A DNA stretch of 64,000 nucleotides from contig NZ_KE386573.1 in NCBI RefSeq assembly GCF_000427685.1, forward strand, positions 868,001 through 932,000, read 5' to 3'. The notes under the pieces are model-generated. The model saw nothing but the letters and a program-made list of their open reading frames with translations, was not told the origin of the DNA and made no database searches. This DNA comes from Haloplanus natans DSM 17983 (GTDB lineage Archaea > Halobacteriota > Halobacteria > Halobacteriales > Haloferacaceae). The position numbers were made by a program, and so were the translations under genes. Positions 27,636 through 36,600 of the stretch are shown in pieces (within the stretch, counting starts at the first letter, position 1; each line of letters starts with the position of its first letter).

Positions 27636-28654
27636 TGGCCCGGGTCGGACTGATCGTCAACCCCGCGGCCGGCCGGGATATCCGGCGCCTCACCGGCGGT
27701 GCGAGCGTCGTCGACAACTACGCGAAACGCCGCGTCGCCGAGTGCGTTCTCGCCGGACTGACGCTCGTCTCGGAGCCGCCCAGCGTGGCGGTGATGCCCG
27801 AGAAAGTCGGAATCGCGGACCACGTCGTCGCGGAGGCGCCCCCCGACCTGACCGCCGGGACGCTGGATATGACGGTCGAGGAGTCGGCCGCCGATACGCG
27901 CCGTGCGGCAGCGCACTTTCGGGCGGAGGCCGACGTGGTGGTCGCGCTCGGCGGCGACGGGACGACCCGAGATGTCGCACAGGAACTGGGCGACGTGCCG
28001 CTCGTTTCGGTCTCGACGGGAACGAACAACGTCGTTCCGTCGCCGGTCGACGGGACTGTCGCAGGCGCGGCCGCCGCCGTCATCGCGACCGGAATCGTCG
28101 ATACGGACACCGTAACCTACCGTCACGGACGCATCGAAGCCGTGGCCGACGACGTGACCGGCGAGAAGCGCCTCACCGGGCTGGCGTCGATCGGGATCGT
28201 CGACCGGCCGTTCGTCGGAACGCGTGCGGTCGTCGATCCCACGGAACTGCTCGGCGGCGTCGTCTCCCGCGCACATCCCTCGGACCTCGGCCTCGGGAGC
28301 GTCGCCGGCTGCTTCGGGGTCATCGAGCCGGACGCACCGGGAGGGGCGGCCCTCCGCTTGGGCGACCCCGATGTGACGCCACGGAGCGCCACCGCCCTCG
28401 TCGCGCCAGGGATGGTGACAACCGTCGGAGTCGAGCGTCACGACACGCTCGATTGGGGTGAGCCGGCGACGTTCGAGGTAACGGACTGCGTCATCGGCGC
28501 CGACGGGGAGCGCGAGGTCGAACTCGTGGACGCGACGGTCGAACTGACGCCGACCGCAGACGGTCCACGGCTCGTGGACGTCGACGCGACGCTCGACGCC
28601 GCAGTCACGTCGGGAACGTTGGTTCGGGACGGGACGGCTCGGGCCAACCGGTAA
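27635..28654 (+). CDS. acoX: AcoX-like protein (ATP-NAD kinase family)
   Basis: 339 residues. IVNPAAGRDIRRLTGGA at the N terminus and ADVVVALGGDGTTRDVAQEL carry the NAD-kinase/diacylglycerol-kinase GGDGT nucleotide motif. SVSTGTNNVVP and PGMVTTVG are also family-like. AcoX proteins are encoded with acetoin dehydrogenase genes in bacteria; their exact role is unsettled. The one-base overlap with the E1 beta stop shows it belongs to the same operon. It ends 3 bp from the convergent E2 stop. Confidence 0.8.
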   Translation: MARVGLIVNPAAGRDIRRLTGGASVVDNYAKRRVAECVLAGLTLVSEPPSVAVMPEKVGIADHVVAEAPPDLTAGTLDMTVEESAADTRRAAAHFRAEADVVVALGGDGTTRDVAQELGDVPLVSVSTGTNNVVPSPVDGTVAGAAAAVIATGIVDTDTVTYRHGRIEAVADDVTGEKRLTGLASIGIVDRPFVGTRAVVDPTELLGGVVSRAHPSDLGLGSVAGCFGVIEPDAPGGAALRLGDPDVTPRSATALVAPGMVTTVGVERHDTLDWGEPATFEVTDCVIGADGEREVELVDATVELTPTADGPRLVDVDATLDAAVTSGTLVRDGTARANR

Positions 28655-28657
28655 CTC

Positions 28658-30037
28658 CTACTCCGTCCCCGCGTACGAGCGCAGGACGAGTTCGGACGCC
28701 CGTTCGGCTCGTTCGCAGACGGCGCTCAGAAACGCTCGGCCGTCGTCCACGCCGAGTGCGCGCGTATCGTAGGTCAGATCGAGCGTCACCAGCGGCTGCA
28801 GGCCGACACCGTCGCCGTCCGGAATCGCTCGCTGGCCCGTCGGGTCCACGGCGAGTGCTGCGACGGCCGGCGGATTGATCAACCGACCCTCGGTTTCGGC
28901 CTCGGCCGCGTTGGCCAGCGTGAACGTCGCTCCCTCGGCCCCCGTGTCCGCGTCGCCGTCGATCGACTGGCGCCGCTCGACGATCTCCGTCAGCGACAGC
29001 CCAGCGAGGCCCGGGACGACGCCCGCGACGGCGTCGTCGTCGATGGAGCCGACGAGCGCCACGTCCTGTGTCTCATGGATCTGGTGTGTCGATTCCACGT
29101 ACGTGCCGTTTATCGCCGGCTGTGCGTCGAGGGCCTCCGACACGACGACGAGCAACACGTCGGTCATCGTCACTCGCTCCTCGAAGGCCGCCCGAACGGC
29201 GTCCATCGTCTCGAACAGCGCCTCGCCGGCGGCCGGGTCGGCGACGGCCGTGACACGCCCGTACCGGTCCACCGCGCGATCCTCGGCGGCGACCCACCGC
29301 ACGTCCGTTTCGTCCCGTGTTCCGGCTTCGGCGGCGGCCTCGACGTCGTCCGCGGTGACCGCGCCCTCGAAGCCGGTGCCCTCGACGGCCATCAGGTCGA
29401 CGCCCAGTTGCTCCGCGCGTTCCCGCGCTCGTGGCGACGCCTTCACCGCCTCCGCTGCGCCGCAGTCGTCCGATTCGGCGGCAGCCTCGACGTCGTCTGC
29501 GGTGATCGCACCCTCGAAGCCGGTGCCCTCGACGGCCGTCAGATCGACGCCCAGTTGGCCCGCGCGTTCCCGCGCCCGTGGCGACGCCTTCACCGCCTCC
29601 GCCTCCGCCGCGGCCCCCGGCGCCTCCGCCTCCGTCGTCGCGTCGCCGGTCTCCCTCGCCTCGTCGGCGGCACCGGCTTCGTCTCCCCCGACTTCTGACG
29701 CTGCCTCCGCACTCTCCGTCTCTCCCCCGCTCGATTCGATCTCGGGATCGTCGCCGAGTTCGGCCTCCACTTCCGCTTCGAGCGCCGAGATGTCGGCCTC
29801 GGCGGCCGCCAGGATACCGATAGGGGTCCCCGGCGGAACGGACTCCTGCTCCCCAACGTAGAGCTGCCGCAGCGTTCCGTCCTCACGTGCGTCCACCTCG
29901 CCGATGCTCTTCTCCGACTCGACTTCGACGAGTGTATCGCCTTCCGACACGTCGTCGCCCGGCTCCACGTACCATTCGAGAACCGTTCCCTGTTCCATCT
30001 CGAGCCCCAGCTTCGGCATCTTGATAATGTATGCCAC
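28658..30037 (-). CDS. 2-oxoacid dehydrogenase E2-like protein with degenerate active site and two subunit-binding domains
   Basis: 459 residues from GTG 30037 (VAYIIKMPKLGLEMEQG, aligning with E2 starts); an in-frame GTG at 30055 would add six residues. The lipoyl domain is residues 1-78, with the lipoylated Lys43 in EVESEKS. A long Ala/Glu-rich linker follows. Two nearly identical peripheral-subunit-binding domains lie at about 148-186 and 197-236 (both KASPRARERA, then GTGFEGA). The catalytic domain follows, but the usual DHRxxxDG-type site reads TYDTRALGVDDG: the active-site His is Thr. The gene is convergent with the E1/AcoX operon. It may be a core scaffold without normal transacylase activity. 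No E3 is present in the window. Confidence 0.85.
   Translation of the reverse strand: MAYIIKMPKLGLEMEQGTVLEWYVEPGDDVSEGDTLVEVESEKSIGEVDAREDGTLRQLYVGEQESVPPGTPIGILAAAEADISALEAEVEAELGDDPEIESSGGETESAEAASEVGGDEAGAADEARETGDATTEAEAPGAAAEAEAVKASPRARERAGQLGVDLTAVEGTGFEGAITADDVEAAAESDDCGAAEAVKASPRARERAEQLGVDLMAVEGTGFEGAVTADDVEAAAEAGTRDETDVRWVAAEDRAVDRYGRVTAVADPAAGEALFETMDAVRAAFEERVTMTDVLLVVVSEALDAQPAINGTYVESTHQIHETQDVALVGSIDDDAVAGVVPGLAGLSLTEIVERRQSIDGDADTGAEGATFTLANAAEAETEGRLINPPAVAALAVDPTGQRAIPDGDGVGLQPLVTLDLTYDTRALGVDDGRAFLSAVCERAERASELVLRSYAGTE
29333..29602. repeat. Internal tandem duplication of about 120 bp within the E2 gene
   Basis: Two copies (about 29333-29456 and 29481-29602) encode the two subunit-binding domains. 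I count about nine differences in about 123 aligned bases, so the duplication is recent or kept uniform. The copies are separated by a short linker encoding SDDCGAAE-type residues. Confidence 0.8.
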
Positions 30038-30155
30038 AGTGGCAGTGTCATGCACGCTATGGTACTAAAACGTACCTCATTTTATCACGGAGTTCGTACG
30101 GGCAGTCACCAGCGCTCCGCGCCGGTACGTCGAACGTCGCGCTCGAAGAAGGAGG

Positions 30156-31115
30156 TCAGGCCGGCTGTGAACGGGTGTGTGATCGGAGTTCGCGCACCTC
30201 GTCGCCGATACGCTCGATGGCGTCGCGCGCCCGGTCGATCTCCGGATCGGAGAGCATCGCCAAGAAGCCGTGGATCATATCGTCGTACTCGACGTGAGTG
30301 GTCGGGACGCCGGCATCGGACAGACGGCCCGCCAACTCTCGTCCGTCGTCCCGGAGCGGGTCGAATCCACACGTCAGGACGAACGCCGGCGGGAGTGCCT
30401 CCAGCGTCCGCGCCCGGAGCGGCGAGGCGTACGGGTGGCTACCGTCCAGTTCACACCGGAGATAGCCGTCCCAGAATCGTTTCATGTCCTCTCGCGTGAG
30501 GAAGTACCCCTGTGCGTTCTCCTCGTAGGAAGCCGTCTCGAAGCCGTAGTTCGTGACGGGGTAGGCGAGCACCTGATAGTCGATGTCCGGGCCGTTCCGG
30601 TCACGGGCGAGTAACCCGACGCCCGCGGCGAGGGTTGCCCCGGCGCTATCACCCGCGACGATCAGCGTGTCGGGATCGGCGCCAATCGCTTCGGCGGTGC
30701 TGGCGACCCAGCGGGTCGCGGCGTAGCAGTCCTCGAGTCCGGCCGGGAACGGGTGTTCGGGCGCGAGTCGGTACTCGACGGCGACGACGACACACCCGGT
30801 CGCGTTCGTGAGCGCTCGACACAGGGCATCGTGGGTTTCGAGTCCACCGAGCATCCACCCGCCGCCGTGAAAGAAGACGAGCGCCGGATGCGGGCCGTCT
30901 CCGGGAGGGGTGTATATCCGGGTCGGAACGTCGCCCTCCGGCCCCGGAACGGACCGCTCGGTCACGGATCCGACCGCTTCCGAGGTCGTTTCGGAGACGC
31001 TGAGGTTTCGATACGTCTCCCGGGCGTCCTCCAACGACAGCCGATGGAGCGGCGGTAATCCCCGCTCCGATAGTCCGTGGAGGTACTCTTCGACCTGCGA
31101 ATCGAGCGCTGACAT
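30156..31115 (-). CDS. Alpha/beta hydrolase of the hormone-sensitive-lipase family (carboxylesterase)
   Basis: 319 residues from ATG 31115 (MSALDSQVEEYLHGL); an upstream in-frame extension is arginine-rich and not family-like. The oxyanion motif FFHGGGWMLGG, nucleophile motif VAGDSAGATLAAG, YRLAPEHPFPA and the C-terminal ValGlu-Tyr-Asp-Asp then IHGF with the catalytic His are all present. The Asp is likely that of GFDPLRDDG. The family hydrolyses short-chain esters. It is cytoplasmic, with no signal peptide. It stands 118 bp downstream of the E2 start in the same orientation but need not be functionally linked. Confidence 0.9.
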   Translation of the reverse strand: MSALDSQVEEYLHGLSERGLPPLHRLSLEDARETYRNLSVSETTSEAVGSVTERSVPGPEGDVPTRIYTPPGDGPHPALVFFHGGGWMLGGLETHDALCRALTNATGCVVVAVEYRLAPEHPFPAGLEDCYAATRWVASTAEAIGADPDTLIVAGDSAGATLAAGVGLLARDRNGPDIDYQVLAYPVTNYGFETASYEENAQGYFLTREDMKRFWDGYLRCELDGSHPYASPLRARTLEALPPAFVLTCGFDPLRDDGRELAGRLSDAGVPTTHVEYDDMIHGFLAMLSDPEIDRARDAIERIGDEVRELRSHTRSQPA

Positions 31116-31782
31116 GGATACGTACTCGTTGTTCGCACGAACGACTATAATTGTACCTGTCGTCTGGGGGGCCACACGTCCGCGACGGGTACGGGCCGTC
31201 GCGACGGACGCCACCCTCGTTACTCACAGCGCGCGCGCAACCGGCGCTCGGGGAGGCAGCCGTGAACGTCACGGAACGAACGAGCGGACGCCCGATCGGT
31301 GACCGCCCGAATCGCAGTCGACGGGGTCCGTTTCGACGCGGATAACATATTTGATCCCTTAGAAATAAACAGATATAACCGGAAAATTACACGTAAGTTC
31401 TCGACCGAGTACGAGCTCCCACAGAATCGATAAAATCAGGGACTGGACGGTTCAGTACGCCAGTTTGACGGTAAAGAGTGATCGCGATCGGCTCGGGTGT
31501 CGACCGTCGCTCCCCTCTCATCGATAATGATCGGACCGAGTCGACGAATTCGGCCTTCGAGTGCGCGTTCGTGCTGTTTTCGTATCTTTCGCACCCACGT
31601 AACTCTCCCCAGTCGTCCCGTGATCCCCCGATAGGCGGAAACAAACATATCGGACAGATAGATAGTAGTTAGAACGAATACGTTCATCCGACGTGACCGA
31701 ACACCTCGCTCGTTATCGTTCCTGACACTATGGACGCCATCGTTATGTGGCGTTCCGTCCGCTGTCGACACGGAGTCACGCC
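31116..31782. other. Intergenic region without a recognisable gene
   Basis: About 670 bp between divergent genes. It holds a TATA-like ACTATAATTG near 31143-31152 for the hydrolase (minus strand, about 30 nt before ATG 31115) and an AT-rich tract at 31345-31400. The open frames are not gene-like. Confidence 0.5.
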
Positions 31783-32661
31783 ATGGCGACAGAATCGGAC
31801 ACCCGGCCACGCTACGTACCGGCCGCCGCCCTCGGCGACCGGCTTCGAGCGGCGGATATCGCGCTCGTTTGTTCGGTGCCGCTGGTTCTCGGCCTCGTTG
31901 CCCTCCTCCCGTTGACGACACGCCGGTCGCTCGTCTTCGACTACACGGCGCCGACGGTGCCCACCGCCGTCGCCTCACCGTTCGTCCATCTGGCGCCCGG
32001 CCATCTGCTCGTCAACGTGGGGCTGTACGCCCTGGTCGTGCCGGTGGTGCTCACCCTCGCCATCGCTGGCGAGCGTCGCCGGCGTTTCTACACCGCCTTC
32101 GTCGTCTTCGTCTGTGTCTTTCCGCCCGTCCTCTCGTATCTCAACCTCGCGATTCCGCGGGCGGCCGCAGGCGTCGGCTTCTCCGGGGTCGTGATGGCCT
32201 TCGCCGGCTACCTCCCCTTCGCGCTCGCGGAGTACCTCGACGACCGCTTCGGCGTCGGTCCCGCGACCCAGCTCGCTCCCCTACTCTTCCTGACCAGTCT
32301 GAGCCTCGTGTCCGTGTTGAGCCTCCGCTCCGTCTTCGGGCTGGTCGGCTACCGCGCGGCCGGCCTCGCCCTCGCGGCGTTGCTCGGCGCGCTGTGGTAC
32401 GGCCTCGCCCTCGTGGAGCAATCACCGACCCTCCGTGCGAACGCTCGGCGCCTCCTCGCGACGCCGGGGGCGGCGGAACTGGCCGCCGTCGCGGGCGTCC
32501 TCGTGTTCGCGGTACCTTTCGTCGCCTTCCCGGCAACGCCGGTTCGCGACACCGGCGTTCTGAACCTCTACGTTCACCTGCTCGGCTACGTCCTCGGTTT
32601 TCTCGTGCCGTTCGTCACGGCGGCGACGACGCGATTTGTGGCTCGGCGCGTCGAATCGTAA
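31783..32661 (+). CDS. Rhomboid-like intramembrane serine protease
   Basis: 292 residues from ATG 31783. There are at least six hydrophobic segments. Rhomboid hallmarks are visible: HLAPGHLLVN (residues 69-78, like the family HxxxxHLxxN), GVGFSG with candidate catalytic Ser134, and YVHLLGYVLG with candidate catalytic His265. Sequence divergence is large, so membership is moderate. Rhomboids cut transmembrane segments and release surface proteins. It converges with the cohesin-domain gene, 10 bp apart at their ends, whose product has a single C-terminal membrane anchor. Confidence 0.75.
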   Translation: MATESDTRPRYVPAAALGDRLRAADIALVCSVPLVLGLVALLPLTTRRSLVFDYTAPTVPTAVASPFVHLAPGHLLVNVGLYALVVPVVLTLAIAGERRRRFYTAFVVFVCVFPPVLSYLNLAIPRAAAGVGFSGVVMAFAGYLPFALAEYLDDRFGVGPATQLAPLLFLTSLSLVSVLSLRSVFGLVGYRAAGLALAALLGALWYGLALVEQSPTLRANARRLLATPGAAELAAVAGVLVFAVPFVAFPATPVRDTGVLNLYVHLLGYVLGFLVPFVTAATTRFVARRVES

Positions 32662-32671
32662 ACACGCTGGC

Positions 32672-33565
32672 TCAGAGCCATCCTTGCCGTCGCAGGACGA
32701 CCACCGCAACGACGAGGGCCAGAAGACCCAATCCGAGGATGGCCAGCGTCCGCGCCTCGAACCCGCCGGGCTCCGTTTCCTGCGTCGTCGTCTCCGTCGT
32801 CGGGTCAACTTCCTCGACCGTCGGCGTCGCCCCTGGCGTGGGTCCCGCTCTCGGTGTCGGTTCCGCCGTGGGCGCCGGCGTCGGTTCCGCGGTGGACGCC
32901 GGCGTCGACACGGTGGTCCGCGTCGCGTCCTCGGGGGTCGGTTCCGCCTCGGTGCCGTCCCCGCCGCTCCCGCCCCCGCCACCGCTATCCGACTCGACCA
33001 CGTTCGCTCCGTCCCCGCCGTCGTCCGGGGTCGGTTCGGGAGTCGGTCCGGGGGTCGGTTCGGGGGTCGGTTCGGGAGTCGGTTCCGGTTCGACCGCCAG
33101 CGTCCGGTCCTGTTCGTCGGTCACCGTGTACGGGTCCCCGTCTTCGTCACCGAGCGCCGTGACCGAAATCGAGAGCCGCGCCGTTCCGAAGTCGTTCGCC
33201 TCCATCGTCACCGTCGCGACGGTCACCGGGCCGGTGTCGAGCGTGTCCATCCCCGTTGCGGCGAGACGCACCTCCCTCGACCCGTTCGCGGCGTGCGTGT
33301 ACGCCGCCGAGTCGTCGTAGGTTACGTCTCGGATTTCGAGGACCGAACTGTCGTTGGTCCGCACCGTGACGTTGAACGACCCGACCCCGCCGCTCGCGTC
33401 CTCGACGACCACGTCGTACTCCACCGTCTCGCCCGGCTGTACCGGACCGTCCTTCGGCGACAGCATGACCTCGGTTGTCGGCGCGCCGGCGACGACACCG
33501 GCGACGACGCCGAGACAGCACACCCCGATCAGCAAGATTCGTGCGAACTCCCCACGCCCGTCCAT
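32672..33565 (-). CDS. Membrane-anchored cohesin-domain protein
   Basis: 297 residues. A signal peptide occupies about residues 1-28 (ILLIGVCCLGVVAGVVAGA). Residues 31-157 form a cohesin-like beta-sandwich: PVQPGETVEYDVVVEDASGG, then SFNVTVRTNDSSVLEIRDV and TGPVTVATVTMEANDFG. A Pro/Thr/Glu-rich stalk (TPEPTPEPTPGPTPEPTP and similar) spans about 158-265. One membrane helix lies at 273-291, with RRQGWL at the cytoplasmic end. Cohesins bind dockerins, and the divergent gene 114 bp away encodes a dockerin protein. I infer that this protein anchors that partner to the outer face of the membrane. Confidence 0.85.
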   Translation of the reverse strand: MDGRGEFARILLIGVCCLGVVAGVVAGAPTTEVMLSPKDGPVQPGETVEYDVVVEDASGGVGSFNVTVRTNDSSVLEIRDVTYDDSAAYTHAANGSREVRLAATGMDTLDTGPVTVATVTMEANDFGTARLSISVTALGDEDGDPYTVTDEQDRTLAVEPEPTPEPTPEPTPGPTPEPTPDDGGDGANVVESDSGGGGGSGGDGTEAEPTPEDATRTTVSTPASTAEPTPAPTAEPTPRAGPTPGATPTVEEVDPTTETTTQETEPGGFEARTLAILGLGLLALVVAVVVLRRQGWL

Positions 33566-33678
33566 AGTATTCGGTCAGATATTCGATACTGTTAAATGTA
33601 CTGTGGATTATCAACTCAGATATTCGACAGTATTAACTGATTGGTCAATAAGCGTGTTTCAACCAAGGTGTCCGTGGA
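33566..33678. promoter_or_regulatory. Divergent promoter with a repeated 12-bp motif
   Basis: TCAGATATTCGA occurs at 33575-33586 and again at 33616-33627. Each is followed after 5 nt by TTAA, and the copies are 41 bp apart. The region is AT-rich and must hold both promoters for the cohesin and dockerin genes. The duplicated motif suggests one regulator acting on both. Confidence 0.6.
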
Positions 33679-36600
33679 GTGGCGGGGAGACACGACCCAC
33701 GACGGGGAGGACAGGCGTTTTCGGCACGAACACGCCGGTGGCTAGCGGCGGTCCTGGCGGTCGTTCTGATGTTGACGCCGGCCGTGGTCTACGTCCCGGC
33801 CGGTTCGCTCGCACAGGCGGGTAACGACGGAATCGTCGGCAACGACGCCCCGGTCGGTAACGACGGAATCGTCGGCAACGACGCACCGATCCGGCCGGAG
33901 ACACCGCTTCCGCCGGTCGTCGGGGCGCGGCGGCCGACCGATCCGAACGGCGACGGCCGTTTCGAGGACGTCAACGGCGACGGGACGTTCGACGTCGTCG
34001 ACAGTCAGGCGTTGCTCGCGCATCTCCCGAACGAGAGCGTCCGGAACCACACGGTTCGCTACGACTTCACGGCCGACGGGGTTGCCGACGTGAGCGACGT
34101 GCAGTGGCTGTACGTCCGGGCGATCCAACCGTCGTCGGCCGACCCCGACGGCGACGGCCTGAACAACAGTCGGGAGATCGAGTTGGGGACGAACGCCTTC
34201 GCCGTCGACACGGACGACGACGGCCTGGCGGACCCGGTCGAGGCGAACGACGGGAGCGCGGTCGACACCGACGGGGACGGAACGATCGACGCCCGTGACC
34301 GTGACAGCGACGGCGACGGCGCCACCGACGCCCGCGAGGGCGACGCCGACACCGACGGGGACGGCATGCTCGACTACCGCGACGCCGACGACGACGGCGA
34401 CGGGGTGGCGACGCTCGTCGAGGTGACCGACGGCGCGAACTACACCCACGACGTGGACTTCGACGACACGTCGAACTGGCTCGACCCCGACGCGGATGGC
34501 GACGGGGTGCCTGACGGCACCGAGGGACTCGCCGACCGCGACGACGACGGGATGCCCGCCTACCTCGACAACGACGGGGACAACGACGGCCTGCCCGGCC
34601 ACTACGAGCGAAACGTCACCGGGACCGCGCCGGCGAACAACGACAGTACCACCGGGGTCGTCGAGTACGAGACGGCGGACAACGACGTCATCGACGGGAT
34701 GGAGGATTTCGACGCCGACACGCTCGGCAACTACCGCGAGTACACGCTCGGCACCGACCCTCTCGACAACGACACGGACGGCGACGGGTTGACCGACGGC
34801 TTCGAGAACCGTCACCGGGCGTTCGACCCGCTCGCCGCCGATTCCGACGACGACGGGGTGGCAGACGGCGAGACCGACCGTGACGACGACGGCCTGACCA
34901 GCACCGAAGAGGACGAGTACGGAACGCTCGTCGACCGCGCCGACACCGACCGCGACACCCTACTCGACGGCCGCGAGGTCGACCTCGGCACCGACCCGAC
35001 GACGCCGGACACGGACGACGATGGCCTCGACGACCCCGCGGAACCCCCCCTCGGCACCGATCCCCTCGTCGCGGACACGGACGGCGACGGCGTCCTCGAC
35101 GGCAACGAGACGTTCGAGACGACGGCGACGGACCCGGAAACCGGGGCGACCGTCGATATCCGCGGGAGCGGGAACCTCTCCGCGAGCGTGCGCGTCACGC
35201 CGAAAGCGTTCTTCGAGGGCGTCGGCGCCCGCGCCGGGCCGACGGTTCGGATCACCAACCGTTCCGCGTTCGAGAACGCGACGGTGAGTCTCCCCGTCGA
35301 CGACGCGGTGCCCGAGTCCGAGTACGACTCGCTCGCGGTGTATACGTGGAACGGCTCCGCGAACGACACGTGGACGCCGCTGGAGACGACCGTCGAGAAC
35401 GGCACCGCGCGGGCGACCGTCGAGGACTTCTCCTATTTCACCGTCCTCGACACCGACGAGTGGGTCAACGCCACCAGCCTCGACGTGGGCGAGCCGATCC
35501 GGTTCAACGAGACGAACGTCACCGCCTGCACCGACGCCTGTGAAATCCGCAACGAAACGACGGCCATCCTCGGCGGCGAGCCCAGCGCTCGTCAGATCCG
35601 GATCGAACAGGGCGACCGCACGCTCGAGGTGGTCCCCCTGAGCAACGGACAGTCGATCGAGCGGTTCTACGACTACGGTGCCGCGGAGATCAACTCGCCG
35701 CTTCCGGTCGCGAAAAGCGACACGAGCCGGCTGTTCCTCTGGTCCGGCCCGAACGGCCTGAGCCTCGTCGTCGTCCACGACAAGCCACGCGACGGCTCCG
35801 GCGCCGCGGTGTCGTTCGAGTTTTCGGGCCTCCCCGGTCGGGGGTCGTGGGTCGTCCGCGACGACGGCGGCGACTTCAGACGCAGCGGCGGCGCCGCCTC
35901 GCCCGACTGGACGTGGACGCGCGACAACACCGACGGCGGCGCGTTCCGCGGCGGCCTCACGAACACGTCGATCACCATCGAGCCCAAGTTCAACGAGCAG
36001 GCGTACTCCGAGCCGCTGACCTCCGGTCGCCTCGACGCCTGGCAGGTCCTGACCGGGCGTGCGACCGATCCGCGCAACGAGTCGCTCGCGCTCGACGAAC
36101 CGATCACGATCCACGTCCCGGAGGCTCCGGGTGACGGGACCGACGGAACGGCCGGCGATTCGGGGCGGCTCGACTTCTCGACGCGGCTGGCCAACGGCAC
36201 CGAGGACGTACGGGTCGTCTATCAGACCGAGCAGACCGACGTGAATCCGAGCGCGAGCGTCACCGTCACCGGTCCAGAAGGCGCACGGGTCACCAGGTCG
36301 CTCTCCATCGGGACCGTCGGGACGGTCAGCGAGGTGCTCGATGTCTCCTCGCTCGCGGCCGGGAACGCGAGCGTCAGCCTCAGCGCCGACGGCGTCAACC
36401 TGCGCGCACAGCTGATCGCGCGGAGTTCTTTCGACACGGACGACGACGGCATCCCCGACGATATCGAGGAGCGGACGTGGACGCTCCCGACCGGCCCGGC
36501 CGACACCTTCTCGACCGATCCACGGGACAACGACACCGACGGCGACGGCATCCCCGACGGCGAGGAGGTCGAGTTCACCCGCGAGGTCGTCGACGGCGAA

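Noticed and set aside
30055-31214. Upstream start at 31214 for the alpha/beta hydrolase
   Set aside because: The 33 extra residues are Arg/Thr-rich, cover the TATA-like promoter sequence and are not part of the hydrolase fold.
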